Part shown: positions 1-11,604 of the stretch, in pieces | How positions within the stretch are numbered: position 1 is the stretch's first letter | How the letters are laid out: every line of letters starts with the position of its first letter | Assembly: GCA_027924585.1 (NCBI GenBank) | Contig: BSBM01000191.1 | Span: forward strand, 2,480,001 to 2,544,000 | Direction: 5' to 3' | Source of the DNA: Larix kaempferi | Lineage: Eukaryota > Streptophyta > Pinopsida > Pinales > Pinaceae | Length of the DNA stretch: 64,000 nt | Made by a program: the position numbers and the translations under genes | The notes under the pieces: generated by a model | Told to the model about the DNA's origin: nothing | Seen by the model: the letters and a program-made list of their open reading frames with translations, nothing else | The model's database searches: none

Positions 1-2197
1 ACGATTCCTTGAAGTTTTGACCTTCAATGCATTTTTTTAACACTTTGAGAGATTGAAACTAATTACCAAAATGCATAAACCTTATGTTTTCAATCTTCTC
101 TTTGGAATAATATGTGTTAATGAATTAGAGTGAGACCTTTATATTCATTTAGACAATTTATTAAATTTTGCAAGTCTTCATATTTATTTAAAAATAATGT
201 CATTCTCACTTTTTCACTTATTTAGACAAATTATATATTTTAAGACTTAAATACATTTTATTATTTCTACACCTTAAAAGAATATATATCAAAATATGCA
301 AGCAAACAAATTGTTTTCCATTTGAGAGAAAGATTTCAAATTTTATGAATTGCTTACTTTCATTCAAATGACTCCGCTTTTCTCTTAAAATCCTCATATT
401 TATCAAATTTATTGCACATAAGCAAAACATTTATAAATAAGCGATTGTGACTAAACATTTTCAATAAAATGAACATTCTTTGTTATTTAATCTAATATTT
501 TAAAATTTAGAATGTTCAAAATCCTTTTTAAACAAAGCTTTATTGTTTTCTTTAAACCATTCCTCATAAAACAAAACCCAAACTCATTTTTTTGTCGTAA
601 ACTGCGTTCTATATTTATCAGAAAAGAGAAGAATAATACAACGGAGATCAAACGAATCTTGACAGCAAGTACGAAAAGTCAGGAGCATATTAAATACAAC
701 CACATCATTTAGTTTACCGGTTGGAGAGAATATCGTTTAGTTACCTCCACGATAATGACGTGAAACCTACAGTATCTCAACCGATGTTGCATCATCTTTA
801 TATTGGATTTTCACTCCAACAAGATTGCAGAGAATCTATACCAGAATGCCACGTCACCAAATATGAAGAGTTCATCGGATTCCATCAAATCGCAGTCTTC
901 CCATGTCATTGAGAGATGCTGGATTGTTGTTGAAAAGATTCCAGCTTGCATCAAAAGATCCCTCGTGAGAGTTAGGCTCCAAGATTCGCCAGGGTGAAAG
1001 GGAAGTCTTTTTCATCATTATATCTTTCATCATAATTCTCTTATTTTATGGTACAGGTTAAACATTGAAAAGATACGGTTGATATTCTATGCCATTATTT
1101 CTGCATAAATATTTTTTACTAGTATTGATGTGAGAAATAGAATACAGGATATCAGCAATTCGATCACCAAATTAAAAAACATTTACCGTTCACAATTTTA
1201 TTGGATTATGTTTGATTTCGTAATGATGCAGGTTAAAGGAAGAAAGCGATGAAATTACTGTGCAGTAAATCCTTGGTGGAATTAAGTGTCATGTCTATTG
1301 TTGAGGAGACTGTTTGAGTTTTCTTTCCCTATATAAATTGCAACCAGTCGATTGAGTGGGGGGAATACTCGATAGATGAAAGGAAATTACTTTCCGACTC
1401 CCAAGATAGTTTTCTCCTAATGCGTAGTAGAGTCATCTGCAGAGTTGAAGGCACAATTGTTCTTCCATACTTTGTTTCTATTTGTAATTTTTTTAGTGGG
1501 CAAGAAGGAGAGGAGGCCCTGCTGTTGGAAAGCATTTCTGGACATGTAATTAACTCTATAAAGTTTCTTATCAGAAATATTATTATACCCAAAAATTCTA
1601 CTCATCCATTTGAACATATTTAGATGCAATTTATTAGTTTTGTTTTTGGAATGACTTCTTGGTTGTATTTAATTTCTTGAATTGATAGCATGTATGATAC
1701 ATAGACAATATGGAATAAATCAATAATGATTTTATTAATTATCTGATTTATGAAATATTGATCTGCTTAGTGGATTACATTGTATTTAATTTTTTAAAAA
1801 TAAATTGTAATTAAATCTTACTTTTTATACATCACGTTTGTATTAATAATGATCCCGTGCAGGATATGATAGAAATAGATTAGTTAAATTTTAGTTTTTG
1901 ATAATTTTTGTTTTATTTCATGTTCAGAAGGCAGTTGTTAAATCTGTGTGTTTTTAGTTATTTAAAAATTGCATCTTAAATTAGTTTTGGATTTCATATT
2001 AGAATACATTTTAATTGTATTTTAGTAATTCATATAAAGAGTCCTCCTTTGGAGAGCAAACCCAAATAGGTAGCAAGGCCTTTGTTCCCACGAGAGTTAG
2101 CTATTTCAAACATACCCGGGACTGTGTTAAGTGCTTCGTGCGGGACTTCTCTCTGTGTTGGCCATAGACAGAAAATCCGGCAATAGGTCTCTACTAT
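1..2197. other. AT-rich stretch without a recognisable gene
   Basis: Very AT-rich sequence with only short open frames. Plus-strand frames at 803-997 and 1420-1623 are the longest that look at all protein-like; the first ends near a possible splice donor (CCAG then GGTGAAAG), but I recognise no family and they do not join up. From about 2040 the base composition becomes more balanced just before the palindrome-bearing repeat. No RNA gene, LTR or promoter could be supported. Confidence 0.5.
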
Positions 2198-2766
2198 TTA
2201 CAACGGAATTCGGAAGTCGGGAATTGTCGACATAGCCTTTGTAGATGAAAAATATTTGCATTTATCTCGTAAATGGAGGGTCAGCTAACCTTTTTTGTGT
2301 TCAGTATTCTTCCGGTGTTCACCATTTTAAATATATATGAATTGACGTCTATCATAATAGTTCTAGAATACAAGAAGGGTTGGTCGATCCTTCTTTCTTT
2401 CGCCATTTTAGATATAGGTGAATTGCAGGATATAGTTGTTCACAATTATCTATTAAATGAAGGGGTGACCGATCTTTCTCATCGGAAAATGGATGCCGGG
2501 ACAAATTTTTTTATATGTTAGAACTTAGATGATGTTCGGGTACCTACTATTTACAACCGGAGTCGGAAATCGAGAATTGTCGACATAGCCTTCATAGATT
2601 AAATATTTTTACATTTATCTCGTAAATGAAGGGTCGGCCGACCCTTGATGTGCTCAGTATTCTTCCCGTGTTCACCAATTTGGATATATATGAATTGGCG
2701 GCCTAGCATTCGTAGGTTGAATATTTTTAAAATTCCCTCATAAATGAACGGGCGGGAGACGCTTCT
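2198..2766 (+). repeat. Palindrome-ladder repeat, copy A
   Basis: A dispersed repeat found three times in the window (also near 11.6 and 26.4 kb). It carries five self-complementary or near-complementary blocks of about 20 bp, typified by GAAGGGTCGGCCGACCCTT, starting at 2275, 2374, 2459, 2628 and 2746. The spacers between blocks are shared with the other copies, and the spacing of the last four blocks (85, 169 and 118 bp) matches copy C (86, 170 and 117 bp). A spacer with CTACTATTTACAACGG and GAATTGTCGACATAGCC occurs twice in this copy, near 2198 and 2545. It lies upstream of a CCGCAAT array and a broken gene, the same order as copy B. Function unknown; subterminal transposase-binding repeats are one possibility. 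Confidence 0.8.
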
Positions 2767-3039
2767 TCTTCCTAGTATTCTTTCCGTAATCTTTATAGAT
2801 TTCTTAATATGGAATTCCTAGGCTCTTTTATAGGCACAACAGATCCCATTTTTATTAATAAAACGGGAGCCCCATTTAATTATTATGAAGGTAATTTCTT
2901 ATTTCCTTCTCTTGTTTCTGGGGTGTCTTGATTGTTGTCTTTATTTTCATATCTTTTCATGCTTTGTACTTAATAAAATTTGCTTTAAAAATCTTTTTTT
3001 ATGCATTTTGTGATTTGCAGAAAACTTTGTTTTTCTTTA

Positions 3040-3560
3040 AAATGTGTCGTTTCTGCAATTCGCAATGCGGATTGCAGAAGTTAAAAATTTTCTTGTTTCA
3101 AATTTTTCCTTTTCCTTTTCCGCAACTTGTAAAGCGGATTGCGGATGTCAAAAAACATCTGTTCAAATAAATCGAATTGCGGAAGTTAAAATTTTTCTTG
3201 TTTCGAATTTTTCTTTTTCCTTTTCCGCAACCTGTAAAGCGTATTACGGATGTTGGAAAGAATCTGTTCAAATAAATCGAATTTTTGGTTCCACATTTCC
3301 TCAACCCGCAAATTGCGGATTGCGGAATGCAGAAAGTATTTGGTAAATAAAAAACGCATTTATGTTTCTGCATTTACTCATCCCGCAATGTGGATTGTGG
3401 AAAATGGAAACTACAAAAAAACAAATTGAAATTGCAATCCTGCAACCTGCAAGCCACAATGAGGATTGTGGAAAGGTCATTTTTTTTTGAAATTTTCCCC
3501 CCTCTGCACTCCCACTTGCAGATTGTGAAAACAATAAATCACTTAAGTCGGAATTTACAC
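3040..3560 (+). repeat. Tandem array rich in GCAATNCGG motifs (array 1)
   Basis: Imperfect tandem repeats of roughly 105 bp, each with a T-rich part (TTTTTCCTTTTCCGCAAC) and a block such as AATTGCGGATTGCGGA. The CCGCAAT/ATTGCGG motifs are mutually complementary, so single strands could fold. A related array with a shorter unit lies at 11905-12195. Open frames that cross this stretch on both strands are products of the repeat and are not credible genes. Confidence 0.7.
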
Positions 3561-3921
3561 TTACGCAAGCTGCAACCCTAAGTTAAAATTTTCAAACAAA
3601 ATCTCTCCCGCTTTTCTCTTTTCTCTTTATAATCTCAACTGTCGATTTCTTTACGATTTACGATCTGGATTGATTTCACAGTTGGTTAAATGTTCAGAAT
3701 TTTTATTACTTTTTACCATTCTCGAATTGCAAATCTCACTTTGACGAATGAATTTTACTGCAGATTTTTACCCTGTCCACGAATTTACCTCATTCGTCGG
3801 TTTACAGGTAGGTTTTTCAATCTTTTTTATCAATCATTTTCCCAAATTCGAAAATCAATTAGGTAGGTTTAATTAATTGTTTTTCATCATTTTTGTCAGA
3901 TATTTCAAGGTTTTATCAACC
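3561..3921 (+). other. Leader upstream of the unknown broken gene
   Basis: Pyrimidine-rich sequence between the GCAAT array and the first ATG of the following gene. It has several AG-GT-like junctions (for example TTTACAGGTAGG near 3803 and TTTGTCAGATATTTC near 3894), so one or more 5' untranslated exons are possible. No TATA box could be fixed with confidence. Confidence 0.3.
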
Positions 3922-6900
3922 ATGTCGAGAAACACCCGATCCAAGACTCCCGTAAATGAATTAAAGAACAATGACCCAAACAGTGGCATCATGTTGGATA
4001 CAAGTGGGTGGGTGTCCGAAACCTACTACCTCGACTGGACGTAGATTTATTCCATTTTTGTTAACGATGCTTTTTTAGAAATCCAATGTGATCAACCAAC
4101 CTACATAAACATCAACAAATCCTAACTCCACGCCATTGCAGGAATACCTGCGTTGATGCCTTACACCAACGCTATTAAGTGGGTTATTGATCACGCCAAT
4201 CCGCAAGATCGTTATTTTAATGATAAGGCTGGAACCCAATTGGCCTCCTTCCGACCTAAGGTTTTTGATAGAGCCTACGCCCTTAGGTCACCTGAACAAA
4301 TGCTCAACAAGAAATTCCTAGACTCCTGTGTTACCCGTTATAATTTTGAGGAAATTCTTAAATCTTGGATGGAAAACCCTACCTGCTTTACACCTAAGGC
4401 TGACAAGTTATACCCCATCTCCTGGTTTAGGGAACCCTTCTCCTTGTTGCCAGCCATGCTCTGCAGATTATATGGATTGCCGAATTGTTCATTGTTCAAG
4501 GATGAATGGGCGCCATTGGCCCATCATGTGCTTACTACAGGGGAATCCTTCAACTGGGCTCAAATTTTGTTAGTGGATTAAATGCAACAATTGAAAAGTA
4601 CCAGAAGACTGTTGCCTCAAGGAAGCCTACATTTTACTTCTCCTCATATGTTATGGATGTTTACTGCTCCACTTTCCCTTTCCCTGCCATGGGATGGAAT
4701 TGGACATTAGATGCACCTCCAGTCCATATATATTGCTCTGCGCTATGGCAGGATAATTTTACACCTCTCATATATGACATCTTTGACCACTTCATTGGCA
4801 CAATTTATCAAATGATCTTCAAGGAGGATGCTCCTACCTTTTCAGATCAAGCCAAGAATCTCATATCTACAATGGGAGATTGGTATGTGGGGGAATATTT
4901 CTCCTATATCAGGATTTGGGGCAGCAATACAACCCATTTATTGCTCAGGATAGTACCAGACATGATGGGATTGGAGGAAATATATTTTCAGACAGTAATT
5001 GATGGTGTTTTCCCTAAGTTAACTACAACTAAGAGGAAGGGGTGGCCTAAGTTCCCCCTTAATACTGGATCTTTGGTAATCCAGCATTCAACTCATGCAA
5101 CCCTGCTTGGAAATAAAATTACCACTCTGAAACTGGGAGAGGCTCCCAAGAGGAAGCATGACCCAAAGTCATTCTTGGCTAACCATTTCACACAAGAGCA
5201 TATGAAAAGTTCTTATGTTCATCAAACTGTTCCTGAAGATTCCATCTATCAAGGTGCTAATTATTTTCCTGAAGTTTTGAACCGAACCACTTCGTTGGAT
5301 GAGAAGCACTTCATATTTCAATATCAGCAAGAGCTAAAGGCCAGAGTTCTGCATTACAGGAAGCTGGAACTGTCTCTTCAAGAAAGGTCTCGGAAAGAGT
5401 TAGTAGAAAAGGAGGCTCAGAAAGCACAAGTTAACACTCCTTTGATGCTAACTTACCAAACCAATGACAAAGGAAAAGCACCTGTTGAGGACACACCCCA
5501 ACCAAAGCGCTTGCCTTCTCTCAATGCTCTCATCAAGTCTGTTGCAGAGATGAAGAAGGACTTGTTACTGATGAGTTTAGTGGTTTAAAATCAAGCTATT
5601 GCTGCCACCACTCCAGTAAAGAAACATAAGATCGAAGGTTCTGCACGAAAGGTTACTATGATTCACATTGAATATAGTGACGAAGAATATGAGTCACTTC
5701 CTTCCAGTTTCTTGTTCCCAATTGCTATCCCTATCAGCCTACCAGAGGTCATTTCAGTCACTCAGAGCTCTTCTGATCCATTGGAAGATATAGTGATTGA
5801 TGACCCTCTCCCTGATATTCATTTCCCAAAGATCACTATTGCTGCAGCTGTGACATCCTCCACACCCCCAACTAGTTCCACTATTTAACCTTCCATCCCA
5901 TCACCTAATATTGCAGTTCCTTCATTTACATCAACTGAGCCATATGTTACTCCTATTGAGACTTCCTAAGAGTTACCTGTGAGTCATATTTCTGTTACAT
6001 CTTCACAAACTTTTGAAATTCAAGTCTCTACTACACCTTCCGAGTCAGTTGTAATTTCAACTACTGTTGCATCTTTAGGTCTTGTCACCTCAACCAATAC
6101 TCCTATATCTTCACCACCAACTTCCAATGCGTCAACACCATCTGTTTCCCTTCCCAAAATATCCATGTCAATCCCAACTCTTGTTGTCTCCCAGACTGTG
6201 CCCTTGGTCACAACTACAGAAGTGTCAACATCCTATGTGGAAACAACAACAGATTTTGGAGAAGATGCAATGGTTTCCTTGGGGGAATATTTCTGGAGTA
6301 GATTAGAGAAAGATGTAGTAAATAAAGGTTCTAAAAGACCTAGGGAAGGGACTTTAGTGCAACGAACTATCCCAAATCAAGTTATTTGGAGGAGAAATTC
6401 CACTGATGTTCAACAAGAATCCCTTGAGACTGCTGCAACCATGGGAGAATTTGCAGGAGCAAATGATGACTCAGTCACCTCATTGAATAAGGACATTGAG
6501 GTGAAGGAACAACAATTGTAGAAACTCAGGAAAGAGCATAGTCAGATCAACGAACAACATCAATCTCAACTTCAAGAGTTGAAAGATGGTCATGAGAATC
6601 AGCTTAAAGACCCACAAGCATAGAATGCAGCTCTCCAAAAACGGCTGCAGGAAGCATAGGTATTGAATGTTGGCTATGTTGAGAATATGGCAGTTCTTGA
6701 GCTGTAGTTGAAATATTCACAGACCATGGAAGCTACCTCCTCTTTCTCCAAGTTTTCTAAAGAATAATTCAAGGAACTTGCCTTAAAAATTCAAAATGAT
6801 CACAAGAATTTGCTTACTAAATTATTTGAAAGGTTGGATGAGATTCGAGAGTCCTACAATTCCTTTGAATGATATTTAGATATCTTGTATGATGATAATC

Positions 6901-7458
6901 AGAGGAGAAGTGAGGCTACCAAATCTCAAGCATTATGTGATTGATTGGCAGAGGTATATTAAAGATAAACCTTATGAGATACCCATCTTGGACAAATTCA
7001 AACTCAGGAGAATCAAGGTTTGTTTGGAATCTTGGGAAAATGAATGTGAGTTGCTTGACGCCACTATTCAGGAAGCACAAAAGGTTTACAGCAGAAGTTG
7101 GTTTGCATCTAACAGCTTGTTAAATTTGTTGGAATTCCCCATCTTACAGTAGATTGAGACTTCTCTTCCACCTAAGGTTATGATTGAATAGGTTGAAGAG
7201 AAATACTCAAATTCCAAGGATCACATAGAGCAGCTGGATCAGATCAGTATAGTTGAGATTAATGAATGCATTGAATCACCTATAGCTTCACAAATGAAGG
7301 TTAATATTTTCCTGCATGTGTGGGAAAAACTGAAGAAGAGGGAGATCGAACCTTTTACTTGCAAAGTGCAGATAAGACTTGAGCATGCTAAATACCAGGA
7401 TGTGGATGATTTGTTGAATGTATTTTCCAAGTGGCAATCTGCCTTTAGCAAATATTAA
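3922..7458 (+). pseudogene. Broken gene for an unknown ~1,180-aa protein with a coiled-coil C-terminal half
   Basis: The frame opens at ATG 3922 (MSRNTRSKTP) and can be followed to TAA 7456-7458. It is interrupted by stops at 4042 and 4123, a one-base frameshift near 4565, in-frame stops at 5586, 5886, 5967 and 6519, several more to about 6870, and a second frameshift near 6890. Most stops sit where Gln would fit. The first ~550 residues form a helix-rich globular region with many aromatic residues (GWNWTLDAPPVHIYCSALW, 4690-4745). Then come a Lys/Glu-rich helix, a Ser/Thr/Pro-rich stretch (5660-6240), a conserved FGEDA-VSLGEYFW motif (6258-6298) and a Gln/Glu-rich coiled coil (6500-6870). 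AATAAATTC near 7623 may be the polyadenylation signal. I recognise no function; large plant transposons often carry unknown proteins of this type. The upstream ladder and array match those ahead of the transposase-like gene at 19.7 kb. Confidence 0.7.
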
Positions 7459-8005
7459 AACGATATTTTGCAATCCCTATTTTTGTGGGAGATTTTCCTT
7501 TTGTAATCATTAGTAATTATTATTTAAGGGGGCTTAGATCTTATAGGAAAGGGGGTTAGAAACCACCAAACGAGAACTCGAGATGCTCTGTATTTTGGAG
7601 ACTTGTAATTTCTTGCAATCTTAATAAATTCAGTTAGTTTCTCTTGACCCTCTTTTGTGATATTTATCAAATGTCTTTGATAGGTTATGGTTTCCCAGTT
7701 AATCATTGAATAACTATGTTTTTATGTTGCATGCTTTTTAAGTATAGGAGATCTGTGTGCTTGATTTTTCACCACCCGATCTGTGTGTAAGCTATGTTTT
7801 GAATGAATTTCTTTATTTAATTCATATCAATTACCTATAAAATTATCAAAACAGTCATCTATAGTTTGATGCTAATTTGTGAATTGGCATATCAGTGACA
7901 TGACAGTCTTATGATTTAATCCTTTGAATTAAAATAACTCAATTTTAATTGTATTGTTTTATTTTGAGGAAAGTGATGTTAGATATAATTCATATATTTA
8001 TTATT
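7459..8005. other. 3' flank of the unknown gene
   Basis: AT-rich, with no open frame of note. It begins with a probable 3' untranslated region (AATAAATT near 7623) and ends where a partial copy of the gene's Ser/Thr/Pro region starts. Confidence 0.4.
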
Positions 8006-8435
8006 TGCTTCTACTGTGACATCTTCCATACCTCTTTCCATTCCTACCATTTTACCTTCTGTCACATCATCTGATCTTACCGCTCCTCCATCCACACCAG
8101 TTGATCAACCTGCTTCCCCTGTTGAAAATCACCAAGAGCTAGCTGAAATTCAAGTTTCAACAGCACCTTCAGAGAAAGCTGAGATTCAGGTTTTAACTAC
8201 TCCTGCAGAACCTATCACTTCATCGACCACTTCCATTTATTCACCTTCATCTTCCAATGTTGCAATGGCTTCCATTTCCATTCCTCATATAAATATTCCC
8301 ATTCCAACCCCTGTTGTTTTCCAACCTGTGTCTTTGGTGACAGTTCCAAGAGTGTCTTCATCCCCTGTGGAAGAAGTAGCAGATTTTGGAGAAGATGCAG
8401 TGGTCTCTCTTGGAGAGTATTTTTGGAGTATTTAT
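8006..8435 (+). pseudogene. Partial second copy of the Ser/Thr/Pro region of the unknown gene
   Basis: An open frame of 158 codons (8016-8492) whose first ~140 codons parallel 5840-6300 of the upstream broken gene. Shared pieces include a start at GTGACATCTTCCATACC, an E-IQVST-PSE segment, a PI-TPVV-QPVSLVTV segment and the end motif DFGEDAVVSLGEYFWS. Similarity stops right after that motif, where the upstream gene continues into SRLEKD. It lacks the N-terminal globular domain and the coiled coil, so it is a gene fragment or the remains of a second, diverged transposon copy. Interestingly, this stretch has no stop codon. Confidence 0.65.
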
Positions 8436-8967
8436 AATGCATCATTTATTTTTTCTCTGTTCTTGGTACCCAATCCCATTAATCCCTCTTAGTTTTTATC
8501 CATTGCAATCTTATAGTCGTATCACGCCTCCCCTTGAAGACGTATGAGGGTAATGATGAATTTACAGGTATACATATCCCATGATAGCGAAGCCACATGT
8601 TCACTAACCAGATTCCTGATCTTTAAACCCTGAAACCATGAGTGGCTATGTTTATCTATTTATTTATATGTCTAGGGACGTGCACTCAATCCTTCATTAT
8701 AATGTCTCCATCATTATAGATACCATCTAACACTTTAAAAAAAAAACTGATAATTATCAAGAGTGGCGCTCTGTTTTATGTTTATTCTTGATGTCCATTT
8801 CTTTTTAAAAGTAAGATGCCCTAGTTTTTATTTTTATTGAAATCTTATCAATTTTTTTTAATAAATTGATTTTTTTTTAATAACTGATACTGAGTGCACA
8901 CTAAAGTATTAATATGGTATAACGAGCGATCTAAAATATATATCGGATCATGAGAAGGGAGTATTCT
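8436..8967. other. No gene seen
   Basis: AT-rich DNA with A and T homopolymer runs near 8730 and 8850-8880. No coding frame, RNA gene or element boundary could be supported. Confidence 0.4.
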
Positions 8968-9482
8968 AGCGCTTCGACGATTTCTCGCTCCGTCCATCCA
9001 AGCATTAGACCCTATGTCAATTCCTCTGGCAGCTCCCGACACCTCCCATCCAGCTCATCCACACGGACCCCACCTCCCTAACCGCATATCCCCCACCAGA
9101 TCCTCCAGCGTCCCGTCGCCGTAGATCCGTCGACCCGGTCCATTCCCCTATGCTCTACCTTACTCAACGTCGTGTCCATGCATTCAACGCATGCTATGAA
9201 TCCCTTGACCCGATTCAAATAGAGTAGTTAATGCTTCGACGATTTCGCTCGACGTCTGTCAAAGCGTTAGACCCTCCGTCAATTCCTCTGGCAGCTCTCG
9301 GCACCTCCCATCCAGCTCATCCACGCATACCCCACCTCCCTGACCGCATATCCCCCGTTGGATCCTCCACTATCTCGTCGACCCGGTCCACACCCCTATG
9401 CTCTACCCTGCTCGACATCGCATCCATGGTAGCATGCATTCAATGCATGCTACCAACCCCTCGACCCGATTCGATGCATGCA
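8968..9482 (+). repeat. GC-rich tandem duplication of ~260 bp
   Basis: Two head-to-tail copies, about 8970-9232 and 9233-9482. Both begin with GCTTCGACGATTTC and share TCAATTCCTCTGGCAGCTC, CACCTCCCATCCAGCTCATC and GACCCGGTCCA. The copies differ by scattered substitutions and a small deletion. The stretch is clearly richer in C than its surroundings and the second copy ends in repeated GCATGCATTCAATGCATGC. Open frames inside it follow the repeat and are not conserved between copies. Confidence 0.75.
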
Positions 9483-9649
9483 TTTATGTTCTAACTTATC
9501 TTGTGATTTGGTTTCCTAAATGTGGTGCAATATTATTTTATATTATGTTCCTTGTAATGTTGTGATTTATTTGTTATTTGATTATATAATATGTATGTTT
9601 GAAAAGAGAACACATAAAATTATGAGAACTTTTTGAAAATAAGGAACAC

Positions 9650-10107
9650 ATCAAATTTGAATATTTTAATGCCCCTCCAAGGGATTTCATTGATTACATA
9701 GTCCTATAACAACAATTATCCATCAACTAAGTGCAAAGCCAAAAGTTTCATACATCAAGCACATAAAAGTCTATAAACATGCAAGTATATAGATACCAGT
9801 GATACATGATATATAATAAACAAGCAAGTATATATATATGAACATAAGAAAAGTAATGGTAGTAGAGTCAAGAAGTCTTCTATTACTCAGGACCAATTAC
9901 AATACAATACAATGTCTCTGTGTCGCTTGTATCCGATTCAACAACCTATATATATAGTTTACAGATGGATACATAACGACCCGTCGGTTCAATAACTGAC
10001 GTGACTAACTAACTCGACATGTGGTGATCAACACGACGGTTCGACATGTTCTCCAAAGTGGTAGAACGGAGGGCCTATTTGGGAGGCCAACCTAGTATCC
10101 TCCAACA
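9650..10107 (-). mobile_element. Probable minus-strand LTR remnant
   Basis: Read on the minus strand, the purine tract GTGGGGGAGA (10117-10108) is followed at 10107 by TGTTGGAGGATAC, the typical order of a polypurine tract and the start of a 3' LTR. Inside, the minus strand has a TATATATAG box near 9950 and a stretch resembling a transcribed LTR end. The far end of the LTR is uncertain; about 9650 is a guess. No second LTR or coding region was recognised, so this is a truncated remnant. Confidence 0.45.
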
Positions 10108-10117
10108 TCTCCCCCAC

Positions 10118-10732
10118 GAACAAGACCTTTATTTGTCCCGAAGAAATCAGAAAATAACTGGAGCGGAATGAACATATATACTTCATTGTGGTTTGAGCTA
10201 GTACTAGCTTCTCTCTTAGCTGGAAATGGGTCGTCATGTCTGAAAATGTGTCCATGCAGGCAGAAGAAGCTGATAGCATGGTCTGGTAATAAAACAACAT
10301 TCAACGACTGCTGGCAAGCCTATCCATCACGACCGCGACAACGCATATTGTGTTAGAGAGGAAAGCTTCCAAGACATCGGCTTGCATACCAATCAATTAT
10401 TGAAAGGAGAGTGACAGAAAGAAGATTGACGGAAACGTGATTGGTTCCAAAGAACATAATGACAAAACCATGTATTGGGACTTCAAGAGTGCTCGAAATT
10501 CCCATATATCATGGTGTGGTGCAGATTTTCCATGCAGCCGATGTTGAAATGCTCATATATCATGAAGAGCATTGGGGAGTGATCATAAGACTCAAACATG
10601 TCTCATAAAACAACAAAACACATAGAATAGAGGCAGTAAAGAAAATTGCGATGGAATCCCCGAAGATTCCAGTTTGTTGCGATACGGGGCATGGTTAGCC
10701 TATATATAGTGAGTGGCCAATGAGTTGATGGA
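10118..10732 (-). other. Possible 3' internal tail of the same LTR element; otherwise no gene
   Basis: Minus-strand frames at 10028-10304 run into the purine tract, and the short tail FGTNKGLVRGGDVG is reminiscent of how some plant Gypsy elements end. The frames are short and show no catalytic motif. The remainder to 10732 holds nothing I can identify. Confidence 0.25.
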
Positions 10733-11190
10733 TTGACCAGGATGGGACGGATGGGGAATAGTAATTATCACAGTATCGAAGGATGGTGGTCATATATATC
10801 ATCTGTAGCGACAATAGATTTTGCTGGAGTAATCGTAGATATCACTCGTGTGAAGAAAATAATCTCATCATGCTTCAGTTGAAATTATGTCTTGTCACGA
10901 ATAAAATATACACCATGATACAGATGTCGCAGAAGTAAATTTTACTCCGCGAAGTAAATGTCCGTCGAAATGAAGTCCTTTGCGAAGTAAAAGTTCGTGA
11001 CAAGACATAATGTCATGAACTTCTATATAATTGTACAATTACTCCAGTTTGTGACCAGACATAATGTCATGAACTTCCATATAATTGTACAATTACTCTA
11101 CCAAAATCTATAGAGATGATATCTATGACTACGGTCCTGCCATACCATGATAATTACCGTTCCCCATCTGTCCCGTCCTAGTACAATTAA
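10733..11190. mobile_element. Foldback or MITE-like element with ~170-bp imperfect inverted repeats
   Basis: The left arm (about 10733-10905, beginning CCAGGATGGGACGGATGGGG) is the imperfect reverse complement of the right arm (about 11035-11190, ending CCCATCTGTCCCGTCCTAG). Matched blocks include GGTAATTATCA, TATCATCT, ATAGATTTTG and ATTATGTC. A ~60-bp direct duplication around GACATAATGTCATGAACTTC lies at the inner edge of the right arm (about 11000-11103). There is no coding capacity. I could not find a clear target-site duplication, so the exact ends and the superfamily are open. Confidence 0.7.
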
Positions 11191-11343
11191 ATAATAATAA
11201 AATCGTAACCTCACTATTCTCAATGTGCCACTTGTTTTCTTGTTGATTGAAAATAACTCTTTTAAATATGGTCCTCATTACTAATTCTGGAAAAATAAAT
11301 ATTTATAAGTTTTAAGCCCGTAATAAAAAATTAGTAACCTCAC

Positions 11344-11600
11344 TATTTTACATTTTAAGGAGAAACATTTTTTTTTTTTTTTAGAAACATTTTACTTTTT
11401 AAAGAGAAACACTCTTTCTTTTTGTTTTTTTTTCAAATAGAAACATTTTACTTTTTTTTTAAATAGAAACATTTTACTTTTTAAGAGAAACATTCTTTCT
11501 TTTTGTTTTTTTTAAATAGAAACATTTTAATTTTTAAAGAGAAGAATTCTTTCTTTTTGTTTTTTTTATTAAATAGAAACATTTTACTTTTTATTGCAAT
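11344..11600 (+). repeat. Left inverted minisatellite block of the candidate DNA transposon
   Basis: About four imperfect units of roughly 60 bp built from ATTCTTTCTTTTTGTTTTTT, AAATAGAAACATTTTAC and TTTTTAAAGAGAAAC. The reverse complement of the core unit recurs at 23655-23815. The two blocks face each other across a transposase-like pseudogene, so they may be repeat-filled terminal inverted repeats. The sequence is low in complexity, so chance similarity must be excluded. Confidence 0.55.
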
Positions 11601-11604
11601 GGTG

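Noticed and set aside
803-997. Host gene exon with donor site near 990
   Set aside because: No recognisable domain, no matching acceptor with a continuing frame, and several overlapping frames are equally open.
3044-3373. Frames of 77-100 codons on both strands
   Set aside because: They read through the GCAAT tandem array and have repetitive products.
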